Shown here: positions 36,240 through 46,807 of the stretch, piece after piece
Numbering within the stretch: the first letter of the stretch is position 1
How the letters are laid out: every line of letters starts with the position of its first letter
NCBI GenBank assembly: GCA_001949185.1
Contig: BDGG01000001.1
Location: 2,435,324-2,499,323, forward strand
DNA from: Ramazzottius varieornatus
Taxonomy: Eukaryota; Tardigrada; Eutardigrada; Parachela; Ramazzottiidae
Direction: 5' to 3'
DNA length: 64,000 nucleotides
Position numbers and translations under genes: made by a program
The notes under the pieces: model-generated
What the model was told of the DNA's origin: nothing
Seen by the model: only the letters and a program-made list of their open reading frames with translations
Databases searched by the model: none

Positions 36240-36290
36240 TTAATTGGGCACGTGCCGCCGGTACGATCGCTTTAATTAATGAGCAATTAG
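36240..36290. promoter_or_regulatory. Cluster of TAAT homeodomain sites plus E-box upstream of the Arx-type gene
   Basis: TAATTG (36240-36246), CACGTG (36249-36254), TTTAATTAAT (36271-36280) and CAATTAG (36284-36290) fall within 50 bp. TTAATTAG lies further on at 36612-36619. Palindromic TAAT pairs are preferred by paired-class homeodomains, so autoregulation is possible. Function is inferred only. Confidence 0.35.
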
Positions 36291-37284
36291 CCAATTTGTG
36301 TAACAACAGTCCCTTTTTGTTCTCTCAAGGACAGTTTGTTCTTGTCAAGCATGCGTACGCTTGGTGACCCATCTTTTACGACGCATTTATAGTCAGTCCG
36401 CAAAGTTTCCGATCTTTCTGATTCTGGATTAAAGTTCGAGACGGAATGTCAGAAATCGGTTTTAGAGTTAACGTGATCGAATCTTGCGGTGATGGATTGA
36501 TGGTCAAACAGGGTCTGGTTGCTGAAGGTCGAAGTCATCGTATGCGTCAGCATGGCACGCTTGTGTGCGCTAACTAAAGACACCGACGCCAAATTACGGT
36601 TAGTTTCCGCCGTTAATTAGTGTGCACGCGATATGCTGTAGAGGTTATGAAGCGTGTTCGGGAGTGTAAAAACTGGACTGTAAACGAGTTAGCTAAGCGC
36701 CGCTTCGACAAACAAAGAGCATCAAGTAAAGAAATTCATTGGAGGACAATCCTCTGCATGGTACGACTGAGAGGAAGTTCGTAATTAGACCATCCTGACG
36801 ATTAATGACAGCGCGGATCCGCCGGACTGTTTTTCTAAACTTGCAGATTATACAGGCTGAAGCAGAAGTCGTCTCAGACACAGGTGGGCTGGGCACAATC
36901 AGACTGTCTGTACTGTACGGGGCCATCTTCTCGAAGTGGACAAAGACAGTAAAAGCTTAGCCGACTAACCCGTTACTTTATGGTATAATGTGCAGCATTG
37001 ATCGTGAGTCCAAGTCGTAAAGTGTGCCTGAGGCTTCTTCGGAAACTTCATCACGCCGCCATTTACAAGTCCGCCTTGACTTCATAACAAATCATTTATT
37101 GCCTTTGCTACTTCGAGTATAGATTCAATCACGTGGGCGTTTTAGGAAGTATCGCGGCCGATGCCGAGTTAATTTTATTTTTACATAGACTACGTCGCTC
37201 ATCTTCCGGTACTCGCGTACAGTATATCTCTGTAGACTGTAGTCCTCAAAAGCTGGTTTCACACCATTGATTTTGCTCCCGCGA

Positions 37285-38236
37285 ATGGTGAAAAACTTCA
37301 AGATGGATCCTTCATCCAGAATGTCACGAGATTTGGATAAGCCTTCTGTGAATTCACCGAGTTCGTACACAGATGTTCCGAACACGCCCGATAACAAAGA
37401 ATCGATCGAGACCGATGGCGCCTCGGACCACAGTGGCTTCCACGAGAAGAACGGACGCTGTTACACCAACAAGCAACGTCGATACCGGACGACCTTTACA
37501 ACCTTTCAGCTGCAGGAACTGGAGAAATGTTTCGGGAAGACCCACTATCCCGATGTCTTCACCAGGTACGTTCCGATTTCTCTGTTTCAAAACATTGAAA
37601 TACGGTGGATACAAATTTTGGATACAATATTCGGGCCTCAAGCCCGGAAGTTGACATGTTCGATGTCCATCTTTGACGTGAAGGAGACTCTTTTCATCAC
37701 ACAGGGAAGAGATGGCAACGAGAATCCAGTTGACCGAAGCTCGCATCCAAGTCTGGTTCCAGAATCGACGAGCGAAATGGCGCAAGACGGAAAAGGTCCT
37801 TTCGCTTCCCGACTCCACCCAGTCTCCCAACCAGACAGCCGTCGGCACGCCCTGTCACCTCGGACCCGTTCATCCTTATCACTCGCAGAAGCCCAGTGCA
37901 TCATTCTATTCTGTCCCTTTTGATGGAAAGTCCATGCTCAGATGGTCCACCGGACTCCCTCCACCGCAGCTTCCATCAGGTAGTCTGATGACACGCTTCT
38001 TCCCGCCCCGTACTACTCATCTCCCTCATCCCTTTCCGCCCCATGTAACGGCCACCGACTTATGGAACCAACGGTGCCTGCAACAAATGACCTTTTCGGC
38101 AGCCGCTTTAGATTTCGATACTCAGCTAGCTTTGTGGAATAGCGGGCGGTATAAGATGTCTGTTGGGAATAACAATGAATTTTATAATCGATGTTCTTCA
38201 TTCAGCCCAGGTTTACCATTCCAACCCACAAAGTAA
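37285..38236 (+). CDS. Paired-like homeobox protein, aristaless/Arx type
   Basis: Exons 37285-37565 and 37705-38236 (813 nt, 270 aa). The homeodomain (about residues 68-127) starts [19 protein letters not shown], has [11 protein letters not shown], and ends [14 protein letters not shown]. Gln at position 50 and the [10 protein letters not shown] entry are typical of aristaless/Arx. The intron falls inside the homeodomain at the Arg of FTREE, a position common in this class. The C-terminal half is Pro/Ser/Phe-rich, with no OAR motif that I can see. It is a nuclear DNA-binding regulator, probably of neural or appendage patterning if the Arx assignment holds. Rx or Alx remain alternatives. Confidence 0.85.
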
Positions 38237-40112
38237 AACTATTTTTTTTGCGACAGGATGTCATTTTTGTTTGTAGTTGTTTTTCTGTCCTTTTTCACTG
38301 TCGGACCTATCGCCTGATATCTCAATGATATCTCGATATCTCGAAATTTCTTGGAAGTAAAATTTTGGAAATTGGTAGGTCGGATACAGTGGTTTGCAAT
38401 AAAGATGTGGCGTCATGGGCTAGCGCGGTTGCTTTGTGATGACATCTTGGTGTAAGAATAAAGGTGCTCTTGAACCTTTTAAACTTCGTTTAGGCTTGTG
38501 ATGGGCAACTTGCGACGGTATATCATATTGACGGATCGCGGACGTCTGTGTTATTATGGAAGATCATGATCGGGCAGATCGATGACGCAGGCCAATGAAA
38601 GTGCGATGGGCTTCAGAGGGGCGCCGACGACGACGCCAGGTCTCATAAACCCTCATGGTTATAATTGCTATATTGATGGCTATCGTTCGGGGTATTATAC
38701 CTTTGATTGCCGTCTTGTATAAATCTAGTAGCGAAACGGAAAATACTGTGCCGATTATTGATAGTGTGCGTCATTTAACGATTCGATTAGGGGCAATTTG
38801 AGCCCAAGATCCGCGCGCGCTACAGGCATTACGGTATGATAAGGGTTCTTGGACTGTTGTTTTTGCCTTCTGTATTCGGGGTCCATTCCATCTCGGAGAA
38901 CATGATAGAATTTAGTTTGGTTTACCGTGGAATAGTATGGTAGCTGAATGATGCTTTTCAAGAATGTTGTGCAATGGGTGGACGGTGTTCATCTCCAGTG
39001 GCGCACGTTTTCTTGTCATTTGGATGGAACTGCACGCCACTTGAAATAACGATCATCCCGCGCTTGTTTGCCGACCTTCCACCTTATGGCGATGCAGTTA
39101 CCAATGTTGCTTATTATAATTGAAACTAATTAAATTCGCAGTTGATGAAGTTATTGTTAAACGCTAGTTGGATCAATCATAATGTTTTTGACAAGTCGGT
39201 ATGAAAAAAATGACTGACGACTTGTAACGTTGTTTTTCGTTCAGCGTATGGCACTTCGAATGCGGCTCGTTGGATATTTGTCAAGCGGATAGCAATTTCA
39301 TTTAGTTTATCCCGCCTCTGGCTTTTGATGGCTCGCAAAACTGATGAAGTGTTTTTGCCGAATCGGCGGCTTGGCTAAGGGAACAAGCAAGAAATTGTTA
39401 TGGCGCATAATTGATGTGAATGAGTGTGGGACAGAGAGGCGGTAATTGATGGTTGTCCGACAATAGTGGTAAATTCGGTTTAGCAGCTCGCGCCAAAGCT
39501 GCCTATGACAAACGCGAATCTCATACCGGTAGATATGAGGACGACCGTGCGACCTTGTGTCACCTCGCTAATAAATAAAATTAGTATCTGCGCGCACGCT
39601 CGCCGCTTCTGGTAGCTCATGGCTCTTTGCTGCTCCATAATTTAATTACTTCTTTCGTCGAGCACAACCCTCTAATCTAAGGCTGATCCGACACACGGAA
39701 TAAGGCATCTTTTCATCAGGTGATAATTCGAAGATAAAAGTGTGAAGCGCGTACCATGCGGAACCGCTTGTGGAGCCTTCTTGGTTGAGCTTACGGCATG
39801 CACACTGGCGCACAGTCAAAAGTTTACCTCCGAAAAATTCATAGAAAGACAGATAGTAAAATCATTATCTTCAAATTGCTTTTCGAATCGCAGTTCATAT
39901 TTGGTATGTACCATTTCAGATTATAACGACACCGGCACGTAGCAGAAGCAGCAGATTATACGATAATGGAAAAGATAAGCAAATCTTTTCTGGATGCTCC
40001 GTGGGAGGTCACTCCAGATTAGACGAGCTCGCGGAATTTCATAACCTTGTTGCATAGATGTTGATTTCCATAACGAGGCTCACCTATGTGGTTTCTCAAA
40101 CAGAACAAGATC
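38237..40112. other. Intergenic
   Basis: About 1.9 kb, A/T-rich, with one MITE copy (38975-39080) and a GATA-type site upstream of the first protease gene. No coding segment stands out. Confidence 0.5.
38975..39080. mobile_element. Palindromic MITE, copy 7 (left arm degraded)
   Basis: The right arm is intact (CACGCCACTTGAAATAACGA through GTTTGCCGACC). The left outer arm is shortened and only the inner CAGTGGCGCACG is clear. Confidence 0.75.
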
Positions 40113-41621
40113 ATGGCTTCCCAAAGGTGTTTTGCGGTCTTGGCGGCCTGTCTGTTTATTGGCTGTGTTGCAGCGCAGGAGCCATCTTGCGGTCGGTCCG
40201 TTGTTCCACCCAATCTCACGCCGGTTCCTGCTGCTTCGAACAGGATTGTTGGAGGACGTGATGTGAGTTATCAAACCTCCCTCTTGCAGTTATATTGTGT
40301 CCGTTACGAAATTAATGATTCGGGATGAAGGATAATTTTCCTCTGTTATATCGCTCAGGCTGTTTCGCACAGTTGGCCATGGCAGGTCATGTTTAGCCAC
40401 GTCCGAGGAAATGTGCCGGGCGACAGATTCCATTGTGGCGGTAAGTAAGCATCAAATCATCACGTTTATGACCCTTGTACCCTGAGCCGAATAACAACTG
40501 AGCTTTTTGTTTTGGTTTTAGGCTCCATTGTAAGTTCGTGACCTTTTGCTTGTCCGAAGCTTCCCGGATAATTAACTCACTGGATGGCCTGACCAAAAGA
40601 AAAAGGCAGATTAATTTTCGAGTCACGTACTGTCTGTTCCAGATCAGTAACCGCTGGATCCTGACCGCTGCCCATTGCTGTGACTTGCCGGAAAACTTGC
40701 AAGCTCACAACTTCTCGGTCCAGGCTGGAATTCACGACGTCAAGAATTCCAACGAGCCATACAAGACACGTTATGCTATCGAGCGAGTGATCGTACACGA
40801 ATTGTATAATGTTCCCACGCCCATCAACAACGATTTCTGCATGCTGAAGACAGCACAGGTATAGTGTAGTTGAAAAAATTAGACTTGGGCGAATATGACA
40901 CAGACAGATCGTTTTCTCAAGTGGCGCACACTTCCAGCCAATAACATCACGGATGTGCGCCACTTGAAATAAAGATTACGTTCATTTCATTTGCCGATGT
41001 CTTAAATACAATATACCATCTCGTAAAGTTTCTGAGCTAACCGGAAACTTGCTCCTCCAGCCTATCGTGTTCAACGACCACGTGATCCCCGTTTGCCTTG
41101 GACCTGAGGAAGATACCGCGGCAGGGACCAAATGCTGGGCGACAGGTTTCGGGTCTGTCAATCACAATATCAAGGATCCAGTTGTCTCTGACACATTGAA
41201 GGAAGTCGACCTAGACATCTCCAGCCGATCGTACTGTCGAAACGCCTACTTTGGCATGATCACTGACCGGATGATCTGTGCCAATAACAAGAAGAAAGGT
41301 GCTTGTTCTGGAGATTCTGGCGGACCTCTCGTTTGTAAAGGTCCAGATGGCGCTTTCCGTTTACACGGTGCCGCGTCTTTCGTCAGCGGAACGTAAGTTT
41401 CTAGCTGGCTAGAAACAAGACATGATAAAATATGTCGACTATAAAAGAGTGCAATTAGCTTTTTAAGCGTATATCGCCTAAATTATAATCGCATAAATAT
41501 TTTAATCGCATATGATCACCCTTTTTGTTTCAGCGGGTGTGCAAACTCCGTGCATCCTTCTGTATATGCTCGAGTTGGAGCTATGCTTCCCTGGATAAAC
41601 AACATCATGGCCACATTCTAA
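40113..41621 (+). CDS. Secreted chymotrypsin-like serine protease A
   Basis: Six exons: 40113-40262, 40359-40440, 40522-40529, 40643-40858, 41061-41392, 41534-41621 (876 nt, 291 aa). A signal peptide ends near Ala-Gln (residue 21), and a short propeptide precedes RIVGGRD. The triad is intact: WILTAAHC, NNDFCML and CSGDSGGP. The residue at the specificity site before the Cys (KGAC) is Gly, so trypsin-like cleavage is unlikely; a chymotrypsin or elastase type fits. Exon 3 is only 8 nt. The total of exons 2+3 is 90 nt, equal to the sum of exons 2-4 in genes B and C. Likely a digestive enzyme, from the family and its tandem copies. Intron 4 holds a MITE. Confidence 0.9.
40882..41001. mobile_element. 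Palindromic MITE, copy 8 (protease A intron 4)
   Basis: One of the best-preserved copies, 120 bp: inner arms CAAGTGGCGCAC and GTGCGCCACTTG pair perfectly, and the outer arms carry GATCG and ATTTGCCGATGTC. Confidence 0.9.
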
Positions 41622-42525
41622 ATTCTTGCAGTTTTTCTAGATTTAAGGGCTTGCGTAATTGTCTTCGTACAAATTTTCTTCGTGCGGGTCTCCAATTTTA
41701 TACAAATTGATTTCTTCGCGGTTGTTTGTCTTTTGATTCATCCCTAACACTTTTTGCGTCGGCCTGCATATTATCCAAGTAGCTGTGAAATTCCTAGACT
41801 AACAGTCTGCGGGAACAGAATAATTCATGGATAATCTTCCACGAGAGCCGAGCAGTCGCACCGTTTTCGAACTTCCGGATAGTACTTACGAGGTCATTTG
41901 ATAAGAAGGGCGCAAGGCCACGAGTCTCCCTTCTTGGAGCCTGTAGTGTAGATAATGCTCGGCTCTCCCAGCTTTGCATGGTAAGCTGTCTACGTTTTGC
42001 TCGGACTTGAGAAAGGAGAAGTACTGATACTTAAATTATAGAGAAACAAGAGACTGTTGTTGCTTCTTTTCCAACTTCCGAGTTTCTGAACTGCAAGACG
42101 AGTCCGCATTTTCTCCCCGACGTCCCATTTGTCGAAGTACCGGAAAGCACAACTTCTTTGGTCGACTTGAACCTTCTGGACTTTGTCTAGACCTACGCTT
42201 TGCAAACGAACCAACGTCGAACGATCAAGGCGCCACAATACAGCAGCTGTCATGGGGCAGGTCGGATTTTGAACTTTCTGCTAGCTCGATATCTCAGGCT
42301 TTGGGTTACCTCACATGGCACCGACACTGACCTTCGATAAGAACCGACGTCGCCATGTTGATAGCGTTAGGGTCTTCATTTTACTTCCTTTTATGGTCCT
42401 TTCCGCTATCGGGGACTTGATTATCGGTTACGATAGAGCGAGAATCAAGAACGTATCGGGATTTTTCTACATAAACACGGCTCTAACAATCTTGTGGTCA
42501 TCCAGTCGTCTTCTGCCCAGCAAAC
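41622..42525. other. Intergenic between proteases A and B
   Basis: A 904-bp spacer. The last 110 bp resembles the promoter of protease C. The rest shows no gene. Confidence 0.5.
42421..42430 (+). promoter_or_regulatory. GATA-type site in the protease B promoter
   Basis: TTATCGGTTA lies 105 bp upstream of the ATG, with a matching TTATCAGTTA at 45068-45077, 102 bp upstream of gene C. Gene A has AGATAAG at 39973-39979. GATA factors drive gut genes in many ecdysozoans, so the role is an inference. Confidence 0.4.
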
Positions 42526-44251
42526 ATGGCCGTCCACGGAACCGCTGTCTTCTTTACGCTAGTCTGCGTCCTGGTGGCAGTGGGTGCCCAGCAGTGCGGA
42601 AGACAGGCTATCCAGCCTGTCATTCCCATTCGGGGATCGGCCAATGACAGGATCATCGGAGGAACTGACGTAAGAATATCTACCACATTTCATACTCTGA
42701 TTGACGAGCACAAAAGGAAGCTTTTTTGACTATTCTAGGCGAGACCACACAGCTGGCCATGGTGAGTCCTGAAGAACATAGAATGAATTTGTTCCGTGCG
42801 TCAGATCTAAAGTATTCTTCATCTTTTTTTTGACGAAACCTTATAGGCAAGCGATGTACATGCATCAACGGAAAGGACAGAATGGTAATAATAAAAAGAG
42901 GCAGGCAAACAATCTCGGGATAATCGCTGTGTCAAGTGGCGCACAGTTTCCTCTGCTTTCGATCGGTAGCGTGCGCCACTTGAGATAGCGATTCTCCCGT
43001 GATTGATTTCCAACCTCTCGATTTAATTATCTGTTCTCCGATAAATTGTGTGGGATCTGTTGATTAAAACTGTTTCATCTTTACAGGTCATTTCTTTCAC
43101 TGCGGTGGCACCGTGGTGGGTAGAACCTCAACTCGTTTATAACGACCGAAACCCAGACTTCTTGTGATGAACACCGGTTCGGTCTTCAGGTCGGCAGATG
43201 GTGGGTTCTAACTGCTGCCCATTGCTGTGACCTTCCCCCGTCCATGAACGTGACCGGAACGTCCGTTGTTGTCGGTCAACATGACCAAAGCAATCCGAAC
43301 GAACCTTTCAAGACACGAAAAGAGATCGCGGAGACCATCATACACCCCAGCTATAACAAACCAACCCCCATCAACAATGATATTTGCATGCTCAGAATGA
43401 AGGAGGTAATTTGATGAATGGTGAAAGTTTACCGTATGGGCGTGATATATAATATTGTTTCAGCCCATTGAATTCAACAACCATGTGAGCCCTATCTGCT
43501 TGCCACCCAATAGTAACGAACTGCCCGTTGGAACAAAATGCTGGATTACAGGTACAAACACGATTCAAACTGGAAAGCTCCTCGAGCTCATGACAGCAAA
43601 CAAGTTCGGGATGATCGTTATGTTAAGTAGCGCACGTTGCCAGCCAGAAACAGGAAAAACTGCGCCACTTGAGGCAATGAAGATCCTGAGCTTGTTTGCC
43701 GGCCTCTCAACCCATGTTCCGTTCAGATAATACTGTAGATAAACAGATATATCTTTTCGGTGGATTACTATTAATTCATTCCTCCTGGATAGCTTATGAG
43801 AATATTGTCTGCTTTACAGGTTGGGGTAACACTAACAACAATAACAGCCAGCCCGCCGTTATACCAAACGCATTGCAGCAAGTTGACGTGAAGGTGGTCA
43901 AGAAGTCAACCTGCAACGCAGCCTACTACGGTCTCGTCACTAGCAAGATGGTTTGCGTGCAAGAGGAGGGTAAAGGAAGGTAAGGCAAACAGCTCGGAGA
44001 TAAGCTCGAGGTCTACAGCTCTCATGGCTTTGCCGGGCAAGAAAGTGCAGACTTGATTTGTATTTAGCTGCAACGGAGACTCCGGCGGTCCTCTTCAATG
44101 TAAGGACTCAACCGGGAAGTGGGTTCTCTACGGAGATACTTCTTTCGGTAGCGCTCAAGCCTGCGTCAGTAAACGTCATCCTTCTGTCTACTGCTCGGTC
44201 GCTGCTGAGTTAGACTGGGTCCTTGAAACGATGAGCAAACACCCTGGGTAA
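42526..44251 (+). CDS. Secreted chymotrypsin-like serine protease B
   Basis: Eight exons: 42526-42669, 42739-42761, 42847-42884, 43087-43115, 43190-43405, 43464-43551, 43820-43979, 44068-44251 (882 nt, 293 aa). Signal peptide, then the activation site RIIGGTD. The triad is intact in WVLTAAHC, NNDICML and CNGDSGGP. Exons 2-7 have exactly the same lengths as in gene C (23, 38, 29, 216, 88, 160 nt), and the proteins are close relatives, so B and C arose by tandem duplication. The specificity-site residue appears to be Arg (GRSC), which is unusual, though alignment in that loop is uncertain. Introns 3 and 6 each hold a MITE copy. A secreted digestive role is inferred. Confidence 0.9.
42898..43019. 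mobile_element. Palindromic MITE, copy 9 (protease B intron 3)
   Basis: A 122-bp copy. Inner arms CAAGTGGCGCAC and GTGCGCCACTTG are perfect; the outer end on the left has GGCAGGCAAACAATCTCG. Confidence 0.9.
43584..43708. mobile_element. Palindromic MITE, copy 10 (protease B intron 6)
   Basis: A 125-bp copy with outer ends GCAAACAAGTTCG and GAGCTTGTTTGCC. Inner arms AAGTAGCGCACG and TGCGCCACTTGAG show point changes. Confidence 0.85.
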
Positions 44252-45169
44252 AAATCTGTTTCCTAACTGCGATTTCGTTTGGAAGTTTTCTGTTAGCAAG
44301 ATTCTGCCCTTGTCTTCACGATTCAGTCTATTTTGCGAACCAGAATATCAGTCAGCACCATCTTTCAACAAGTGGCCAAGAGAATTCAGCAAGATGCACA
44401 GAATGCGAATAAAGACCAGGCCTAAAAAAACATATAGCTTGAAGGTGAAAGTGTTGTATGTCTGTCGAAGTACCAGTAAAGCGCTGCCATTCCCTGTTTA
44501 GGCGGAAAGGGAATGGAATTAACGAATGTCCCGCGCTTGTTGTGGTGACAGTTGGTGGTAAATAATACCTGTGATGTAGACAATATTCCGAAGAACTTGA
44601 AGTCGAAAACCAGCGATCCGGAGAGAAAACACTTTGGACGCGCGCATTGTTGTATGCTGCTACCCAAATGAATTGACCTTCCCCAGTGCACGTATGGCCA
44701 ACAGTCACCTAACTTCATCGAGACGCGACTTTTCAATTGCAAGTCATCTTTCCAGTACCGTGATCTGCTGTATCGAGTCATGAATGTGCTCCAAAGCAGT
44801 TAACCTCGCACTCGCATTACTTTTGTACCAGCAAGCGCAGTCCGGTAAGCCGATTTAGTACGGATTTCAAGCGATATTAAAATCTTCCATCAGCTCGCGT
44901 GGACCCCAGAATGTCTGACACCCACGTCTACGGAAGTTAAAAAAGTCACATGCCAATTACTTCACACAATGCTGACCTTTGATATAGATAAAGTCGTCGG
45001 CATGTCGATTGCGACAAGGTCCCCATTGTAATTCCGTTTGTGGCTCTCTGCAATACCACGAATTTGGTTATCAGTTATGACGGAACGAGAACGAAGAATG
45101 CTAAGCTTTCTACTTATAACTGTGATTCCGACGAGAATGAAGGTCCCCAGTCGTCCTTCCACACTAAAG
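44252..45169. other. Intergenic between proteases B and C
   Basis: A 918-bp spacer. A small inverted repeat (CCATTCCC at 44487-44494 with GGGAATGG at 44509-44516) is present. The final 110 bp matches the gene B promoter. No gene. Confidence 0.5.
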
Positions 45170-46654
45170 ATGGCCGTCCACGGTGTCTTCTCCTTCGCGG
45201 CGCTTGCTTGCGTTCTAGGAGCAGTGAGAGCCCAGGAATGCGGCTTACCGGCAATCGAGCCTGACATATCACTTGGGGGAGCCAACAACCGGATAATCGG
45301 TGGAACGGACGTAGGAAGACTCACTTTTCCTTCTTTTTGTGGAACATATTAATGTTTTAGCAGAATGAGGAAACGAGAATGTATGGTTTTTTTTTTAGGC
45401 CGTACCTCACAGCTGGCCATGGTAAGCTCAGTTTATGTATTTTACGGTGTCGTTGGCGGATTCCGATTTAAGATATTGATGCATGTTACACTTTTTTTGT
45501 GTTTTCCAGGACAGCAATGTTCATGCACACGCGCAGAGGACAGAACGGTGAGAGACCCTCGACTTTGAACATTCTGAAAATCTGGTGCAATTAAATGAGT
45601 ATTTATGTACGTTTCAGGTCATTACTTCCATTGTGGAGGCTCTGTGGTAGGTAGTACCTCAACTTGCGTTTTCACTGAAACTTGGGTCTTTCGTCTCAAA
45701 GCTAATGTGGTCTCCAGATCGACCGATGGTGGGTCCTGACCGCAGCTCACTGCTGTGATCTTCCTGCCTCCATGAATGTGACCGGTACATCCGTGCTTCT
45801 CGGCCAACACAACACCACCGATGCCAACGAGCCCTTTAAGATACGACACGAGATCGCAGCGACCATAATCCACGAGAAGTACAACAAGCCAACGCCCATC
45901 AACAACGATATCTGCTTGCTCAGAATGAAACAGGCAAGTACATAGAGTACACTATGGCGAACCACCAAAGTTTAACCAGGTGTTTGACCATGTTGCGACG
46001 ATGTAGAATGCTAGAACACTAGTTCTCGTCATTTTAGCCCATTACGTTTAACGACCACGTATCCGCCGTATGTTTGCCGGAGACCAGCCAGGAACTACCC
46101 GTGGGAACGGAATGCTGGATTGCAGGTACCGTGAAAAAATTCCGGCCTCAGAGATGCTGTCCTGCCCGGAAATGCTGACGGAACTTTCTGCCCGCGTCCA
46201 GGTTGGGGCAACACCCAGCCGAACTCGAGCGCCACATCCATTATGCCGGCGACCTTGAAGCAAGTCGACGTGAAGGTCGTCAAGCGATCAACTTGTAACG
46301 TTGCCTTCCTTGGTATCGTCACCGATAAGATGGTCTGCGTACAGAACCCCGGAAAAGGAGCGTAAGTGTTACGTTTCGTGAATCAAGAAGATTTTTGACA
46401 GCTTTGATACCGTTCATTGATAACACCGAAATTATGTAACCCCGGACGAATATTATTTCTCCTTCTTATTCAGGTGTAACGGTGACTCTGGCGGTCCTTT
46501 GGTCTGCAAGCAGAACGGCAAATGGTTTCTTCACGGAGACACCTCCTTTGGTAGCGCCAAGGAGTGTGGTGGTAGTCGCCAGCCATCAGTCTACTGCTCG
46601 GTTCCTGCCGAACTATCGTGGATCCGGGAACAGATGAGCCAGTATTCCGAATAA
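45170..46654 (+). CDS. Secreted chymotrypsin-like serine protease C
   Basis: Eight exons: 45170-45310, 45399-45421, 45510-45547, 45618-45646, 45718-45933, 46038-46125, 46202-46361, 46474-46654 (876 nt, 291 aa). Signal peptide MAVHGVFSFAALACVLG, activation site RIIGGTD, triad in WVLTAAHC, NNDICLL and CNGDSGGP. The specificity residue is Gly (KGAC). Exon lengths in the core match gene B one for one. The exon 5 donor is GC (CAG followed by GCAAGT), while gene B uses GT at the same place. No MITE sits in this gene. It ends only 153 bp from the convergent astacin gene. Confidence 0.9.
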
Positions 46655-46807
46655 GAATTTAATTTCGCTAATAGTATTATTTTGGCTTGCTGCTGTCAGA
46701 GGAAATTAAATCGCCTCTATTGCGTCTGACTACGTATTTTCGAAACCGAAGGGCTGATTGAGCGTCTTTGGCAATTAAGTGAAACCGGCCTTCGCGATAT
46801 CATTCAG

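Larger units (their letters stand above)
35845..37284. other. Intergenic and upstream region of the homeobox gene
   Basis: A 1.4-kb spacer with a MITE at 35958-36078 and a group of homeodomain-type TAAT sites at 36240-36290 and 36612-36620, noted separately. No gene is seen. Confidence 0.5.

Noticed and set aside
44487-44516. Hairpin CCATTCCC with GGGAATGG as a terminator
   Set aside because: Hairpin terminators of this kind are not expected for RNA polymerase II genes, and no gene ends there.
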